From: Bradyrhizobium sp. SZCCT0231
Lineage (GTDB): Bacteria; Pseudomonadota; Alphaproteobacteria; Rhizobiales; Xanthobacteraceae
Assembly (NCBI RefSeq): GCF_018130245.1
Contig: NZ_JAFCKP010000001.1
Location: 1 to 64,000, forward strand
Length of the DNA stretch: 64,000 bases
Direction of reading: 5' to 3'
Part shown: piece after piece, positions 11,690 through 20,613 of the stretch
Layout: every line of letters starts with the position of its first letter
Position numbering within the stretch: the first letter of the stretch is position 1
The notes under the pieces: model-generated
Databases searched by the model: none
What the model saw: the letters and a program-made list of their open reading frames with translations, nothing else
Told to the model about the DNA's origin: nothing
Translations under genes and position numbers: made by a program

Positions 11690-11724
11690 GCTTCGCCGCC
11701 TCCCTCGCGGCGAAGCCCTTTTTT
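11690..11724 (+). terminator. strong intrinsic terminator/attenuator between cbbS and cbbX
   Basis: A perfect 10-bp stem, GCTTCGCCGC (11690-11699) with GCGGCGAAGC (11707-11716), a 7-nt loop, then CCTTTTTT (11717-11724). The ribosome site CGAGG and the cbbX ATG (11735) follow at once. Partial termination here would make far more RuBisCO mRNA than activase mRNA. Confidence 0.85.
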
Positions 11725-11734
11725 CGAGGCCCCG

Positions 11735-12667
11735 ATGCTCGATGTGCCCCACGCAACCATGACCGAACACAGCGAGACCCATTTCGATCTCCGCAAGGAG
11801 GCTGAAGCGGCCGGGATCACCGATACGCTGCAACAGCTCGATCAGGAGTTGATCGGACTCAAGCCGGTCAAGAGCCGTGTGCGCCAGATCGCCTCACTGC
11901 TGCTGATCGAGCGTATCCGGCAACGGGCGGGACTGGCCTCCGCGCCGCCGACGCTGCACATGTCGTTCACGGGCAACCCCGGCACCGGCAAGACCACCGT
12001 GGCGCTGCGCATGGCCAAGATCCTGCACGGCCTCGGCTTCGTGCGGCGCGGGCAGGTGATCTCGGTGACGCGTGACGATCTCGTCGGCCAGTATATCGGC
12101 CACACCGCGCCGAAGACCAAGGAGATCCTGAAGAAGGCGATGGGCGGCGTGTTGTTCATCGACGAGGCCTATTACCTGCATCGTCCCGACAACGAGCGCG
12201 ACTACGGTCAGGAGGCGATCGAGATCCTGCTCCAGGTCATGGAGAACCAGCGCGAGGACCTCGTCGTGATCCTCGCCGGCTATGGCGAGCGGATGACGAG
12301 CTTCTTCGCCTCGAACCCCGGCTTCCGCTCGCGCATCGCCCACCACATCGAATTTCCGGATTACTCGGAGGCCGAGTTGCTTGTCATCGCCGAGCTGATG
12401 CTGAAAGAGAGAGGTTATCGCTTCTCGGCGGCGGCGCGCGATGCGTTCGAGCGATACATCGCGCTGCGCCGGACCCAACCGTTCTTCTCCAATGCGCGCT
12501 CGATCCGCAACGCCGTCGACCGCATCCGCTTGCGGCAGGCCGATCGGCTGGTGTCCGATCTCGACCGCATGCTCGATGTCGCCGACCTCGAAACGGTCGA
12601 TCCCGCGGACGTCCTGGCGAGCCGGGTCTTCAGCGGCGGCACTGATACGCGGAGTGCAAAGCCATGA
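11735..12667 (+). CDS. cbbX: red-type RuBisCO activase, AAA+ protein
   Basis: A 310-residue AAA+ ATPase that pulls on the RuBisCO large-subunit tail to release inhibitory sugar phosphates. Walker [12 protein letters not shown] is at about residues 78-88, a pore-loop aromatic in [10 protein letters not shown] at about 118, Walker [13 protein letters not shown] at about 138-149, and arginine-rich sensor segments later. The start at 11735 is used because GAGG lies 6 nt upstream; MTEHSETHF at 11759 is an alternative. The stop codon overlaps the cbbE start by 4 bp (ATGA). It sits downstream of an intrinsic terminator. Confidence 0.95.
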   Translation: MLDVPHATMTEHSETHFDLRKEAEAAGITDTLQQLDQELIGLKPVKSRVRQIASLLLIERIRQRAGLASAPPTLHMSFTGNPGTGKTTVALRMAKILHGLGFVRRGQVISVTRDDLVGQYIGHTAPKTKEILKKAMGGVLFIDEAYYLHRPDNERDYGQEAIEILLQVMENQREDLVVILAGYGERMTSFFASNPGFRSRIAHHIEFPDYSEAELLVIAELMLKERGYRFSAAARDAFERYIALRRTQPFFSNARSIRNAVDRIRLRQADRLVSDLDRMLDVADLETVDPADVLASRVFSGGTDTRSAKP

Positions 12668-13401
12668 CCAAGGAGATACTCATCGCTCCCTCGATCCTGG
12701 CCGCGGACTTCGCGCGTCTCGGCGAGGAAATCGCGGCCATCGATGCGGCCGGTGCCGACTGGATCCATTGCGATGTGATGGATGGACATTTCGTCCCGAA
12801 CATCAGTTTCGGCGCCGATGTGATCAAGGCGATCCGGCCGCTGACGAAGAAGGTGTTCGACGTGCATCTCATGATCGCCCCGGTCGATCCCTATCTCGAG
12901 GCCTTCGCGAAGGCCGGTGCGGATGTCATCACCGTTCATGCCGAAGCGGGGCCGCATCTCGACCGCTCGCTCCAGGCGATCCGTGCGCTCGGCAAGAAGG
13001 CCGGCGTCAGTTTGTGCCCGGCGACGCCGGAAGCTGCCGTCCAACATGTGCTCGACCGCATCGATCTCGTGCTTGTCATGACGGTCAATCCCGGATTCGG
13101 CGGTCAGTCGTTTCTCGAGTCCCAGATCGATAAGATCAGACGAATTCGAACCATGATCGGCGACCGGCCGATCCGGCTCGAGGTCGACGGCGGCATCACG
13201 CGCGACAATGCCGTTGCCGTTGCCGGAGCGGGCGCCGATACGCTGGTGGCGGGGTCCGCGGTGTTTCGTGGCAGGGATGGCATTGAATACGCCGCCAACA
13301 TTGCGGCCATCCGCCTCGCGGCCGAGACGGCGCGGGTTGCAGGATTGCACGATACTTCCGCGCAACCGGCACGTGCCAGGGAGACTGCGCGTATCCGGTA
13401 G
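12664..13401 (+). CDS. cbbE: ribulose-phosphate 3-epimerase
   Basis: A 245-residue TIM-barrel enzyme that interconverts xylulose-5-phosphate and ribulose-5-phosphate, feeding phosphoribulokinase. Seen: [16 protein letters not shown] at the start, the metal-binding [16 protein letters not shown] (about residues 36-51), HLMI (about 69), [11 protein letters not shown] (about 138-148) and EVDGGI (about 176). It overlaps cbbX by 4 bp, so the two are probably translationally coupled. Last gene of the cbb operon; no clear terminator follows. The 237 bp to the next start hold no recognised element. Confidence 0.95.
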   Translation: MTKEILIAPSILAADFARLGEEIAAIDAAGADWIHCDVMDGHFVPNISFGADVIKAIRPLTKKVFDVHLMIAPVDPYLEAFAKAGADVITVHAEAGPHLDRSLQAIRALGKKAGVSLCPATPEAAVQHVLDRIDLVLVMTVNPGFGGQSFLESQIDKIRRIRTMIGDRPIRLEVDGGITRDNAVAVAGAGADTLVAGSAVFRGRDGIEYAANIAAIRLAAETARVAGLHDTSAQPARARETARIR

Positions 13402-13638
13402 ATTACGGATGACACGCGGCCTCAGCGCCGCTCTGCTCTCCGGTTGTCCCAAAGAGTGCCACATCTCTCCGGGCTTTTACGGGGATCACGCGCAAACCCG
13501 TCGAGTTCCTTCAGGCCGGCGTAACCAACCCAGCCGACCGTAGGTTGGATTAACGCTCGCGCAATGCTAGTCGGTTCAATCTATGGTTTAGTAATGCATG
13601 AGAGCGCGGTGATTTCGGGATTGAAGGAATTTTCAAAC

Positions 13639-15519
13639 ATGCTGCCTCAATGCGACGTGAACAATCACGTGAGCATGCATCGCTTGTTCGCCGAGCAGCT
13701 TCGTTGCGCGATCAGCGCGACAGAGCAGGTCGATTTGAGCAAACTGGGCGAGCTCGTCAGTGCGGCTTACGAGACCTGCGACCGTCCGCTCGTGACGAAT
13801 GGGCCCGTGCAGACGCGTGACCGGGCCGAAGAAGAACTGCTGCGGACCCGCGAATTTCTGGATATCATCATCGAGAACATCCCGATCGCCGTGTTCGCGA
13901 AATGCGCGAAAAGCTCACGCTACATCCTGCTCAACCGCGCCGGCGAGATCTACTATGGCCTGCCGCGCGAACAGATGTTGGGCCGAACAGCCGAGGAGAT
14001 TTTCCCGACCGATGTCGCCCACGTGGTCAATGAGCAGGATCGACGCGTCGTTGCCAGCGGCATGCCGATGTTCCTCGAGGAGCATCTGCTCGAAGTGGGC
14101 GTCAAGGGCCGCGACCGCGTCGTCAATTCGCGCAAAATGCTGATCACAGATGGCGACGGGGATCCGCAGTATCTGGTTGGCGTGATCGAGGACGTCACGG
14201 AGCGCGTCACCACCCGACAGCGCATCAGTCATCTCGCGCATCATGATGTGCTCACCGAGCTGCCGAACCGCAGCGCCTTCAACGCGGCGCTCGGCGAGCG
14301 GTTGGAGCGGGCGCAGGAGGCGGCGACCAGTTTTGCCGTGCTGAGCCTCGATCTCGACCGCTTCAAGGAGGTCAACGACGTGTTCGGTCACCCTGTCGGC
14401 GACATGCTGATGCGAGCGGCGGCTGGCCGACTTGCCACGGAAGCCGAAGACGCCTTCGTCGCCCGTATCGGCGGCGACGAGTTCATGATCCTGATGCCCG
14501 ACAACACACGCCGTGAGGACGTTCTGGCGCTGGCTGAACGTCTGGTCGAGACGATCGGCAAGGAGCTGGAGGTCGACGACTATCTCTCCCACGTGGGCCT
14601 CAGCGTCGGCATCGCGTTCTATCCGGATGACGGCGTGAACGCCGCGACGCTGCTCGCCAATGCCGACTCAGCCCTCTATCGTGCCAAGCGCGAGGGCAGG
14701 GGCCGGGTTCGCTGCTTCGAACCCAAGATGGACCAGGAACTGCGCGACCGCAGGCTATTGCAGCACGATCTGCGCCAGGCGATCGAGCAGAACCAGCTCC
14801 TCGCTTATTTCCAGCCGCAGGCGCGGGTGGATGGTGAGGTCATCGGCTTCGAGGCGCTGCTGCGTTGGAATCACCCGACGCGGGGCTTCGTGCCACCGGA
14901 GGAGTTCATTCCGCTCGCCGAGGAGAACGGGGTGATCGTCCAGATCGGCGAATGGATCTTGCGCGAAGCGTGCCGTGAGGCGGCATCCTGGCCGCGGCCG
15001 CTGCAAGTCGCCGTCAATCTGTCGCCGGTCCAGTTCCAGGCCGGCGATCTCGAGCGATCGATCCACCAAATCCTGTTGGAGACGGGGCTTGCGCCGACGC
15101 GGCTCGAGGTCGAGATCACCGAGGGCGTGCTGATCGGCGATTTCACCCGTGCGCTCAATCTGCTGCGCCGGCTGAAGGCCCTCGGCATCCGCATTGCGAT
15201 GGACGATTTCGGCACCGGCTATTCCTCGCTGTCCTATCTGCAGTCGTTCCCGTTCGACAAGATCAAGATCGATCGCGGCTTCATTTCCAATCTCGAGGCG
15301 ACGCCGCAATCGGCCGAGATTGTCCGCGCGGTCCTGAGCCTCGCGCACGCCCTGAATATTCCAGTCATTGCCGAAGGGGTGGAGACGGAAGCGCAGCGTA
15401 CCTTCCTGGCGCGGGAGGCCTGCGAGGAGATGCAGGGCTATCTCGTCGGCCCGCCCGACCGGATCGAACGCTATCTCGACCTGATCGGCGTGACCGTGGA
15501 GCGCCGCCTCTACGCCTAG
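13639..15519 (+). CDS. PAS-GGDEF-EAL cyclic-di-GMP enzyme
   Basis: A 626-residue protein with a PAS-like domain (about residues 65-185), a GGDEF domain and an EAL domain. Diguanylate cyclase residues are intact (IGGDEFMI), and so are the phosphodiesterase signature EALLRW, EITE, DDFGTGYSS and EGVET. Both activities are therefore possible; which dominates cannot be told. No membrane segment or signal peptide is seen, so it is cytosolic. ATG 13639 is preferred over 13564 because AAGGAA (13624-13629) is the only good ribosome site. It stands alone 237 bp after the cbb operon. Confidence 0.92.
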   Translation: MLPQCDVNNHVSMHRLFAEQLRCAISATEQVDLSKLGELVSAAYETCDRPLVTNGPVQTRDRAEEELLRTREFLDIIIENIPIAVFAKCAKSSRYILLNRAGEIYYGLPREQMLGRTAEEIFPTDVAHVVNEQDRRVVASGMPMFLEEHLLEVGVKGRDRVVNSRKMLITDGDGDPQYLVGVIEDVTERVTTRQRISHLAHHDVLTELPNRSAFNAALGERLERAQEAATSFAVLSLDLDRFKEVNDVFGHPVGDMLMRAAAGRLATEAEDAFVARIGGDEFMILMPDNTRREDVLALAERLVETIGKELEVDDYLSHVGLSVGIAFYPDDGVNAATLLANADSALYRAKREGRGRVRCFEPKMDQELRDRRLLQHDLRQAIEQNQLLAYFQPQARVDGEVIGFEALLRWNHPTRGFVPPEEFIPLAEENGVIVQIGEWILREACREAASWPRPLQVAVNLSPVQFQAGDLERSIHQILLETGLAPTRLEVEITEGVLIGDFTRALNLLRRLKALGIRIAMDDFGTGYSSLSYLQSFPFDKIKIDRGFISNLEATPQSAEIVRAVLSLAHALNIPVIAEGVETEAQRTFLAREACEEMQGYLVGPPDRIERYLDLIGVTVERRLYA

Positions 15520-15698
15520 CGCCTGGCCTGTGGGCGGGGTTCCGGGCGTCCTTCGGCACTATCTGGAGCTTTGGCCTGACTACGCATGTCCCAAGAACGA
15601 GCCGAGTTTAGATGCGGGGCGCAGCAAATCTTTTGCACAACCGCCATCGACCTGACGTAAATCAGGGCAATAACCCTAGCAATGCGAGGGAGGGTCTC

Positions 15699-15911
15699 AT
15701 GGAGAACGTACGTCGCTACCGGGCGCTGGCGTCCCTCTGTCGTCAGCAGGCGGCCTATCGGCCGCTCCAGAACTGGGAACTCCTCGGCCAGGCCGAACAT
15801 TTCGAGCATCTTGCCGAAATCGAACTCAAGGCGCATTTCGACGCCTGTAACGTGCAACGCGACAAGGACACCGCCGCGCCCGCGACATGGGAAACTCCCG
15901 CCGCGGCGTGA
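15699..15911 (+). CDS. small conserved rhizobial protein, paralogue of 3122-3319
   Basis: A 70-residue protein, MENVRRYRALASLCRQQAAYRP at the N-terminus, strongly similar to the product of 3122. The ribosome site GAGGGAGGG (15686-15694) fixes the start at 15699 rather than the upstream in-frame 15612. A dyad CTGA-CGTAAA-TCAG (15652-15665) resembles a FixK/FNR box with changed outer bases. Function unknown. It is convergent with the universal stress protein gene. Confidence 0.7.
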   Translation: MENVRRYRALASLCRQQAAYRPLQNWELLGQAEHFEHLAEIELKAHFDACNVQRDKDTAAPATWETPAAA

Positions 15912-15931
15912 TGGCGCCAAGCCGGCACGGC

Positions 15932-16768
15932 TCAATGCGACATCAGCGTCGGGACCGTCATGGCTTCCAGCATGGCGCGGGTGACGCCGCCGAGAACGCG
16001 CTCCTGCAACCGCGAATGGCCGTAGCCACCCATCACCAGGAGGTCGAGACTCTCGTCCGCCGCCAGCGACAGGATGGTCGGCTGAATGTCGGCGCGTGTT
16101 GCCGATAGGGCGACCGTGCGGGTCGACAATCCGCGCCGGCGGAGATGTTTTGCCAGACTGCTCGCCGAAGCTTCGCCGGAGGCGGCGTCGGTCTCGTTGA
16201 TGGTGATGATCACGGTCTCTGCGGCGCGCGCCAGGAACGGTGCGGCGTCGCGCACAGCGCGGGCGGCGAGGCGGCTGCCGTCCCAGCAGATGCCGATCCG
16301 GTTCGCCTTGAAGGCTCCACGGAAGGTGTAGGGCAGGAACAGCACCGGGCCGCCCGCCTGGAACAGGATCTCGCCTGGCACGTCGTTGTCGAACGAGCCT
16401 TCCGATGGATCAGGCTGGAGCACGACGCTGAGGTCGTGCAGTCGGGCCATCTCACCGAGCGAGCCGGCTGCATCCGCCGGAATCGCGCCGAGTGCGTGGC
16501 AGGCGTAGGAGATGCCGGCGTTCGCCGCTTCGCTCTTGAACACCGCGAGTGCGGCCTCGGCCCGCTCCACGGCGCGCTCGCGTTCCAGTTCGAACACGGC
16601 CGCCACCGCCGCGCCGCCCTCTATCACGTAGGCTGCACTGCTTGCGACATAGCCGACTGCGACCGCGTCGAGATGTGCGTTGAGGTTCGCCGCGAGCGAG
16701 ATCGAGCCCTCGATCACGGAACGCATGGGACGTTCGGTGGGAATGTGGACGAGAATGTCTTTGTACAT
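15932..16768 (-). CDS. universal stress protein with two Usp domains
   Basis: A 278-residue tandem UspA protein. Domain 1 (about residues 1-140) starts MYKDILVHIPTE and is degenerate. Domain 2 (about 150-278) ends with the ATP-binding pattern G-2x-G-9x-G(S/T), seen in MGGYGHSRLQERVLGGVTR. ATG at 16766-16768 is chosen because GGAGG lies just upstream on this strand; the longer frame to 16948 is a read-through. A FixK2-like box at 16830-16843 predicts induction under low oxygen, as known for many Bradyrhizobium usp genes. It is divergent from the HtrA gene. Confidence 0.9.
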   Translation of the reverse strand: MYKDILVHIPTERPMRSVIEGSISLAANLNAHLDAVAVGYVASSAAYVIEGGAAVAAVFELERERAVERAEAALAVFKSEAANAGISYACHALGAIPADAAGSLGEMARLHDLSVVLQPDPSEGSFDNDVPGEILFQAGGPVLFLPYTFRGAFKANRIGICWDGSRLAARAVRDAAPFLARAAETVIITINETDAASGEASASSLAKHLRRRGLSTRTVALSATRADIQPTILSLAADESLDLLVMGGYGHSRLQERVLGGVTRAMLEAMTVPTLMSH

Positions 16769-16829
16769 GGCGCGCCTCCAGTGGACATCATCCGATGGTC
16801 GCAGTTTTTCACTGCGCGAAGGACCCGTG

Positions 16830-16843
16830 TTGAGCTGCATCAA
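16830..16843. promoter_or_regulatory. FixK2/FNR-type box upstream of the universal stress gene
   Basis: TTGA-GCTGCA-TCAA matches the FixK2 consensus exactly. It lies 61 bp upstream of the Usp start codon (reverse strand), the range expected for a class II site about 40 bp before the transcription start. The HtrA gene starts 137 bp away on the other side. Confidence 0.7.
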
Positions 16844-16979
16844 ACGGCCGGCGACGATTTGCCTGCTGCGCCCGCTCACCCATTCTTTGCCGAGATTTAA
16901 TCGGATGGACGGGACGCCGTAAGGTGGCAGCGACCATGTTGAGGGCAAGGCGACACCGGCTCAACATGGACATTTCGAC

Positions 16980-18521
16980 ATGAACGATCGCGTCAATTCC
17001 GACACTACCACGTCTCGCAAGATCTTGAGGCCGCGCCGGCTCGCGCTGCTCGGCACCGTGGCCGCGCTGGGCGTGGCCGCCCTGTCAATTGCGCCGGGCT
17101 CTTCGCCGTTCGGCATGAACTCCTTCATTGCGCCGGCTCAGGCTGCGGAAGCCGTCGCAACGCCGCCGGGCTTCGGCGATCTGGTCAGCAAGGTCAAACC
17201 CGCGGTGATCTCGGTGCGGGTCAGAATCGACCAGGACAATGACAAGAGCGCGATGCTGCAGCAGAACCGGATGGATTCGGACGAGGACACGCCGTTCGAC
17301 CAGTTCTCACGACAGTTCGGCTTCCGTTTCCCGGGCGGCGCGAACGGCATGCCGCGCCAACGTCATCAGATGATCACGGGCGAAGGCTCCGGCTTCTTCA
17401 TTTCCGCGGACGGCTATGCCGTGACCAACAACCATGTCGTCGACCACGCCGAGTCCGTGCAGGTGACGATGGACGACGGCACGACCTACACCGCGAAGGT
17501 CGTCGGCACCGATCCGAAGACCGATCTCGCGCTGATCAAGGTCGACGGCAAGAAGGACTTTCCGTTCGTCAAGTTCTCCGACCAGAAGCCGCGCATCGGC
17601 GATTGGGTGGTCGCGGTCGGCAATCCCTTCGGTCTCGGCGGCACTGTGACCGCCGGCATCGTCTCGGCCAGCGGCCGGGATATCGGCAATGGTCCCTATG
17701 ACGACTTCATCCAGATCGATGCGCCCATCAACAAGGGCAATTCCGGCGGCCCGGCTTTCGACATGAACGGCAACGTCATCGGTGTGAACACTGCGATCTT
17801 CTCGCCCTCGGGCGGCTCGGTCGGCATCGGCTTCGATATTCCGGCCTCGACCGCCAAGCTCGTCGTCGCGCAATTGAAGGACAAGGGCGCGGTCACCCGG
17901 GGCTGGCTCGGCGTGCAGGTGCAGCCCGTGACGTCGGATATTGCCGACAGCCTCGGCCTCAAGGAGGCGCGCGGCGCGATCGTCGACAGTCCGCAAGCTG
18001 GCAGCCCGGCGGCGAAGGCCGGCATCGAGGCGGGTGACGTCATCACCGCCGTCAACGGCACCGCGATCAAGGACTCCCGCGACCTCGCCCGCACCATCGC
18101 CACCTTGGCGCCGGGCACGTCCGTGAAGCTCGATGTCTTCCGCAAGGGCGACAGCAAAACGGTGACCCTGGCGCTCGGTGAGCTGGCGAACGAACAGCAG
18201 GCCCGGAACAAGGACTATGACGGCAAGGTGCAGCCGGGCGCCGGCACGCCGCGCCTCGGGCTTGGTCTGGCTCCGGCCGGCGAGGTGCAGGGCGCCGGCC
18301 AGAACGGCCTCGTCGTCACCGAGGTTGACCCGCAAGGGCCGGCGGCGCAGCGCGGCATCCGGACCGGCGACGTCATCCTCAATGTCGGTGGCAAGGCTGT
18401 CAGCAATGTCGCCGAGGTGCGTTCGGAGCTGGCGCAGGCCAAATCGTCGGGCAAGCGCAGCGTTCTGTTGCAGGTCAGAAGCGCGGATGCCACCCGCTTC
18501 GTCGCGGTGCCGCTCGCGTAA
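16980..18521 (+). CDS. DegP/HtrA-family periplasmic serine protease
   Basis: A 513-residue Do-like protease/chaperone for misfolded envelope proteins. The N-terminal segment (residues 1-55, with RRLALLGTVAALGVAALS and then AQAAEA) is a signal peptide. The trypsin-like domain has the triad His in VTNNHVVDH, Asp in PKTDLALIKV and Ser in NKGNSGGP. Two PDZ domains follow (about 300-395 and 420-510). Length and layout are those of alphaproteobacterial DegP paralogues. It is divergent from the universal stress gene, so both may respond to stress. Confidence 0.93.
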   Translation: MNDRVNSDTTTSRKILRPRRLALLGTVAALGVAALSIAPGSSPFGMNSFIAPAQAAEAVATPPGFGDLVSKVKPAVISVRVRIDQDNDKSAMLQQNRMDSDEDTPFDQFSRQFGFRFPGGANGMPRQRHQMITGEGSGFFISADGYAVTNNHVVDHAESVQVTMDDGTTYTAKVVGTDPKTDLALIKVDGKKDFPFVKFSDQKPRIGDWVVAVGNPFGLGGTVTAGIVSASGRDIGNGPYDDFIQIDAPINKGNSGGPAFDMNGNVIGVNTAIFSPSGGSVGIGFDIPASTAKLVVAQLKDKGAVTRGWLGVQVQPVTSDIADSLGLKEARGAIVDSPQAGSPAAKAGIEAGDVITAVNGTAIKDSRDLARTIATLAPGTSVKLDVFRKGDSKTVTLALGELANEQQARNKDYDGKVQPGAGTPRLGLGLAPAGEVQGAGQNGLVVTEVDPQGPAAQRGIRTGDVILNVGGKAVSNVAEVRSELAQAKSSGKRSVLLQVRSADATRFVAVPLA

Positions 18522-18793
18522 GGCGAAGCTCGACCGGTACAAGTCCAGAAAGGTGGTCCTCGGGCCGCCTTTCGCATACGTACTCAGGCTCGCTAAGTCC
18601 CGATAACATTCTCGTTAGCGGCAGGGATGATGACCCGGTGCGTCCGAAAAAGCCGTGTTCGCTGGTCACAGTTCCGGGGTGCCTCTCTGCTCTGCTGCAA
18701 CGTAGCTGTGGAGTCGAGTTGCAAGCGTGGAACTTCGAACCTTCCCCGCGCTTTGTGGAACTGGCCGGTGGTTCATACTTGATCGGTGCCGAC

Positions 18794-19156
18794 ATGGATC
18801 GATTGAAGCTCTCGCTGAAGAGTGCGCTGCTCCTGGCGCCATTGCTGCTCTGGGACGGAAACGCGCTCGGCCGCGACGACGGCCGCTACGCCGACTCGCC
18901 CCTGAAGCCATGGTTCGACAGCCTGCGCAGCCATCTCGGTCCGTGCTGCTCGGATGCGGATGGTTTCGCCGTTGCCGATCCCGACTGGGAGTCGCACAAC
19001 GGGCGTTACCGCGTGCGCCTCGATGGACAGTGGATCGAGGTGCCGGACGAGGCCGTCATCACCGAGCCGAACCGGGCCGGCCGCACCATGGTGTGGCCGG
19101 TAAAGACTGCGTTCGGGATTTCGATCCGCTGCTTCATGCCGGGGAGCATGATCTGA
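18794..19156 (+). CDS. secreted protein of unknown function
   Basis: A 120-residue protein with a clear signal peptide (MDRLKLSLKSALLLAPLLLWDGNALG). The mature part has a vicinal CC at GPCCSDADG and a later single Cys near the C-terminus, which suggests a small disulfide-stabilised periplasmic protein. A longer in-frame start at 18638 is possible but would bury the signal sequence, so ATG 18794 is preferred. I recognise no family. The 272 bp upstream contain no other gene. Confidence 0.7.
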   Translation: MDRLKLSLKSALLLAPLLLWDGNALGRDDGRYADSPLKPWFDSLRSHLGPCCSDADGFAVADPDWESHNGRYRVRLDGQWIEVPDEAVITEPNRAGRTMVWPVKTAFGISIRCFMPGSMI

Positions 19157-19162
19157 GACTGG

Positions 19163-19456
19163 TCAGCGTGAGCGCTTGCTGGATTTGCGCTTCGACGACT
19201 TCTTCGACGACGTCCCGGACGTTCTCTTGGACGTCCTCTTGGCGCTCTTCCGCTTCGAAGCCTTCTTCGGGACCTTCTTGCCCTTCTTGCGCGCCTTCGA
19301 CAGTCCGATCGCGATTGCCTGCTTGCGGCTCTTCACGCGGCCGCCGCGTCCTCCTCGTCCGCTCTTCGCGGTGCCCTTCTTGTAGCGCCGCATCTCGCTT
19401 TCGACGTCGCTGCCGGAGCTGCGTGAGTAGCGGCGCTTCTTTGCCTTGCGTGCCAT
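19163..19456 (-). CDS. DUF6496-like protein with histone-like basic tail
   Basis: A 97-residue, extremely basic protein. The N-terminal core (MARKAKKRRYS, then SEMRRYKKGTAKSGRGGRGGRVKSRKQAIAIGLSKARKKGKKVPKK) matches my memory of DUF6496. The last third is a Lys/Arg/Ser repeat tail resembling H1-type histone tails, so DNA or RNA binding is likely but unproven. ATG 19456 has AAGGGAG upstream. An EcfG-like promoter lies 25 bp before the start, which makes it a predicted general-stress gene. Confidence 0.75.
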   Translation of the reverse strand: MARKAKKRRYSRSSGSDVESEMRRYKKGTAKSGRGGRGGRVKSRKQAIAIGLSKARKKGKKVPKKASKRKSAKRTSKRTSGTSSKKSSKRKSSKRSR

Positions 19457-19480
19457 GCATGTTCTCCCTTGGCCGAAGAA

Positions 19481-19505
19481 AACCATTCGGCACGGCCGTG
19501 GTTCC
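19481..19505 (-). promoter_or_regulatory. EcfG-type general stress promoter
   Basis: On the reverse strand: -35 GGAAC (19505-19501), 17-bp spacer, -10 GTT (19483-19481). This is the pattern of the alphaproteobacterial sigma EcfG. The -10 is 25 bp upstream of the DUF6496-like start codon. Confidence 0.7.
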
Positions 19506-19543
19506 GGGAGCGCGGGTGCAACGTTCCAGACGCGAGCCGCAGC

Positions 19544-19738
19544 CTAGAAGGAATTCGCCAGCTCGATCTCCGCTTCAAGAGCCCGGATGCGCTGTGCGGC
19601 CTCGCCGAAGGACAGATCCCGTGCATATTGGGCGGGTTGATAGGCCTCTTCGCTCAGGCGCTTCAGCCTGAGGCCCTGCGCTCGCGTCATCTGCTCGCTC
19701 AGAAAAACCCTGGCGTCGTATTTACCTTGAACCTGCAT
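19544..19738 (-). CDS. DUF3072-like small protein
   Basis: A 64-residue protein whose core MTRAQGLRLKRLSEEAYQP and FGEAAQRIRALEAEI resembles the DUF3072 family, a short helical module that begins with MT.AQ...L..L..EA. No signal peptide or membrane segment. Function unknown. It is divergent from 19800, with 61 bp between. Confidence 0.65.
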   Translation of the reverse strand: MQVQGKYDARVFLSEQMTRAQGLRLKRLSEEAYQPAQYARDLSFGEAAQRIRALEAEIELANSF

Positions 19739-19799
19739 GTCGCTGCTCCGTCCCGAAGTCGTGACTTGACTATATGTTCTTATTTTGTTCTAACAAGCC

Positions 19800-20075
19800 A
19801 TGGACAATAGAATTAATGAAATTCGACGTAAAATCAGAGCCTTGAGGCTTGAGATGGCCGACGTCGAGGCGTCGGTGCGCGACCTCGTCGAGCGCGACTG
19901 CGACTGCACAGAAAGGGCTCTGGCGCAGATGGATCTGCGCCGGAAAATCAACCTCCTGATCGGCGAATGGCAGGCGGCTGGTGGCAGCGACGTGCTACCT
20001 GATGTCCGCGACCCGGTGCGCGTTCGTCCCGTGAAGACAGTCGGCAATCCCGTACGTGCGATCGGGCGCCGCTGA
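19800..20075 (+). CDS. small helical protein of unknown function
   Basis: A 91-residue protein. Residues 1-60 form an amphipathic helical region (NEIRRKIRALRLEMADVEASVRDLVERD), with a DCDCTERALAQMDLRRKINLLI segment, so a short coiled coil is likely. The tail is basic. It starts at 19800 without a strong ribosome site. No family recognised. Confidence 0.6.
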   Translation: MDNRINEIRRKIRALRLEMADVEASVRDLVERDCDCTERALAQMDLRRKINLLIGEWQAAGGSDVLPDVRDPVRVRPVKTVGNPVRAIGRR

Positions 20076-20275
20076 GATATTTGGAAGCGCGCGGCGGAGG
20101 AAGAGTCGGACCGATACCGGATCTTGCAACCGCGCGCCGAACCGCGATCGCGGTTGAATGAGCGCGCGGCGCGAGTGCCGGAAGCTCGTGGATGCCGATG
20201 CTGACAGCTGGAGCGTCGAGCACCAGGGGCAAGGGCCCCGCAATGGCGGAGCCCTTCATGGATTCCAGGGAGCGC

Positions 20276-20518
20276 CTATTTGGTGTTGGTCATGCCGCCT
20301 TTGTTCGTCATGGTGCCGCCCTGATCGGAGCCGGGACCAGAGCCGCCTTGGCCGGAAGGATCTGCGCCCTTGGATGACTTGGTATTGGCGCCGGTGGTCT
20401 GCGACGATGACATCGAGGATCCATGCTTGGCCTTATGCGACTTGGCTTGGGCGGCGAACGGCGCGGCGGCTAGGCCGGTTGCCAGCATCACGGCGAGAGC
20501 GAGCTTGGTCGTCTTCAT
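20276..20518 (-). CDS. small secreted Ser/Gly/Thr-rich protein
   Basis: An 80-residue protein. A typical signal peptide (MKTTKLALAVMLATGLAAAPFAAQA) is followed by a low-complexity mature region rich in Ser, Gly, Thr and Lys. Such proteins are frequent in Bradyrhizobium but have no known role. The ribosome site AGGGAG precedes the start. An EcfG-like promoter lies 39 bp upstream, so it is a predicted stress-induced periplasmic peptide. The 200 bp downstream to 20075 hold no gene I can support. Confidence 0.72.
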   Translation of the reverse strand: MKTTKLALAVMLATGLAAAPFAAQAKSHKAKHGSSMSSSQTTGANTKSSKGADPSGQGGSGPGSDQGGTMTNKGGMTNTK

Positions 20519-20556
20519 GCGGGGAAACTCCCTGAGTTAAATTGACGCAGGCAGCC

Positions 20557-20581
20557 AACCGCTATTCGCCGCAGGAGTTCC
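20557..20581 (-). promoter_or_regulatory. EcfG-type general stress promoter
   Basis: On the reverse strand: GGAAC (20581-20577), 17-bp spacer, GTT (20559-20557). It is placed 39 bp upstream of the start codon of the small secreted protein gene at 20518. Confidence 0.7.
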
Positions 20582-20613
20582 CAACAAAGCATCTCTCACG
20601 CGTCACGCGCGCT

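Noticed and set aside
20158-20535. Forward 125-codon open frame overlapping the small secreted protein gene
   Set aside because: No ribosome site, no domain, and it covers a reverse-strand gene that has a signal peptide, a ribosome site and an EcfG-like promoter.
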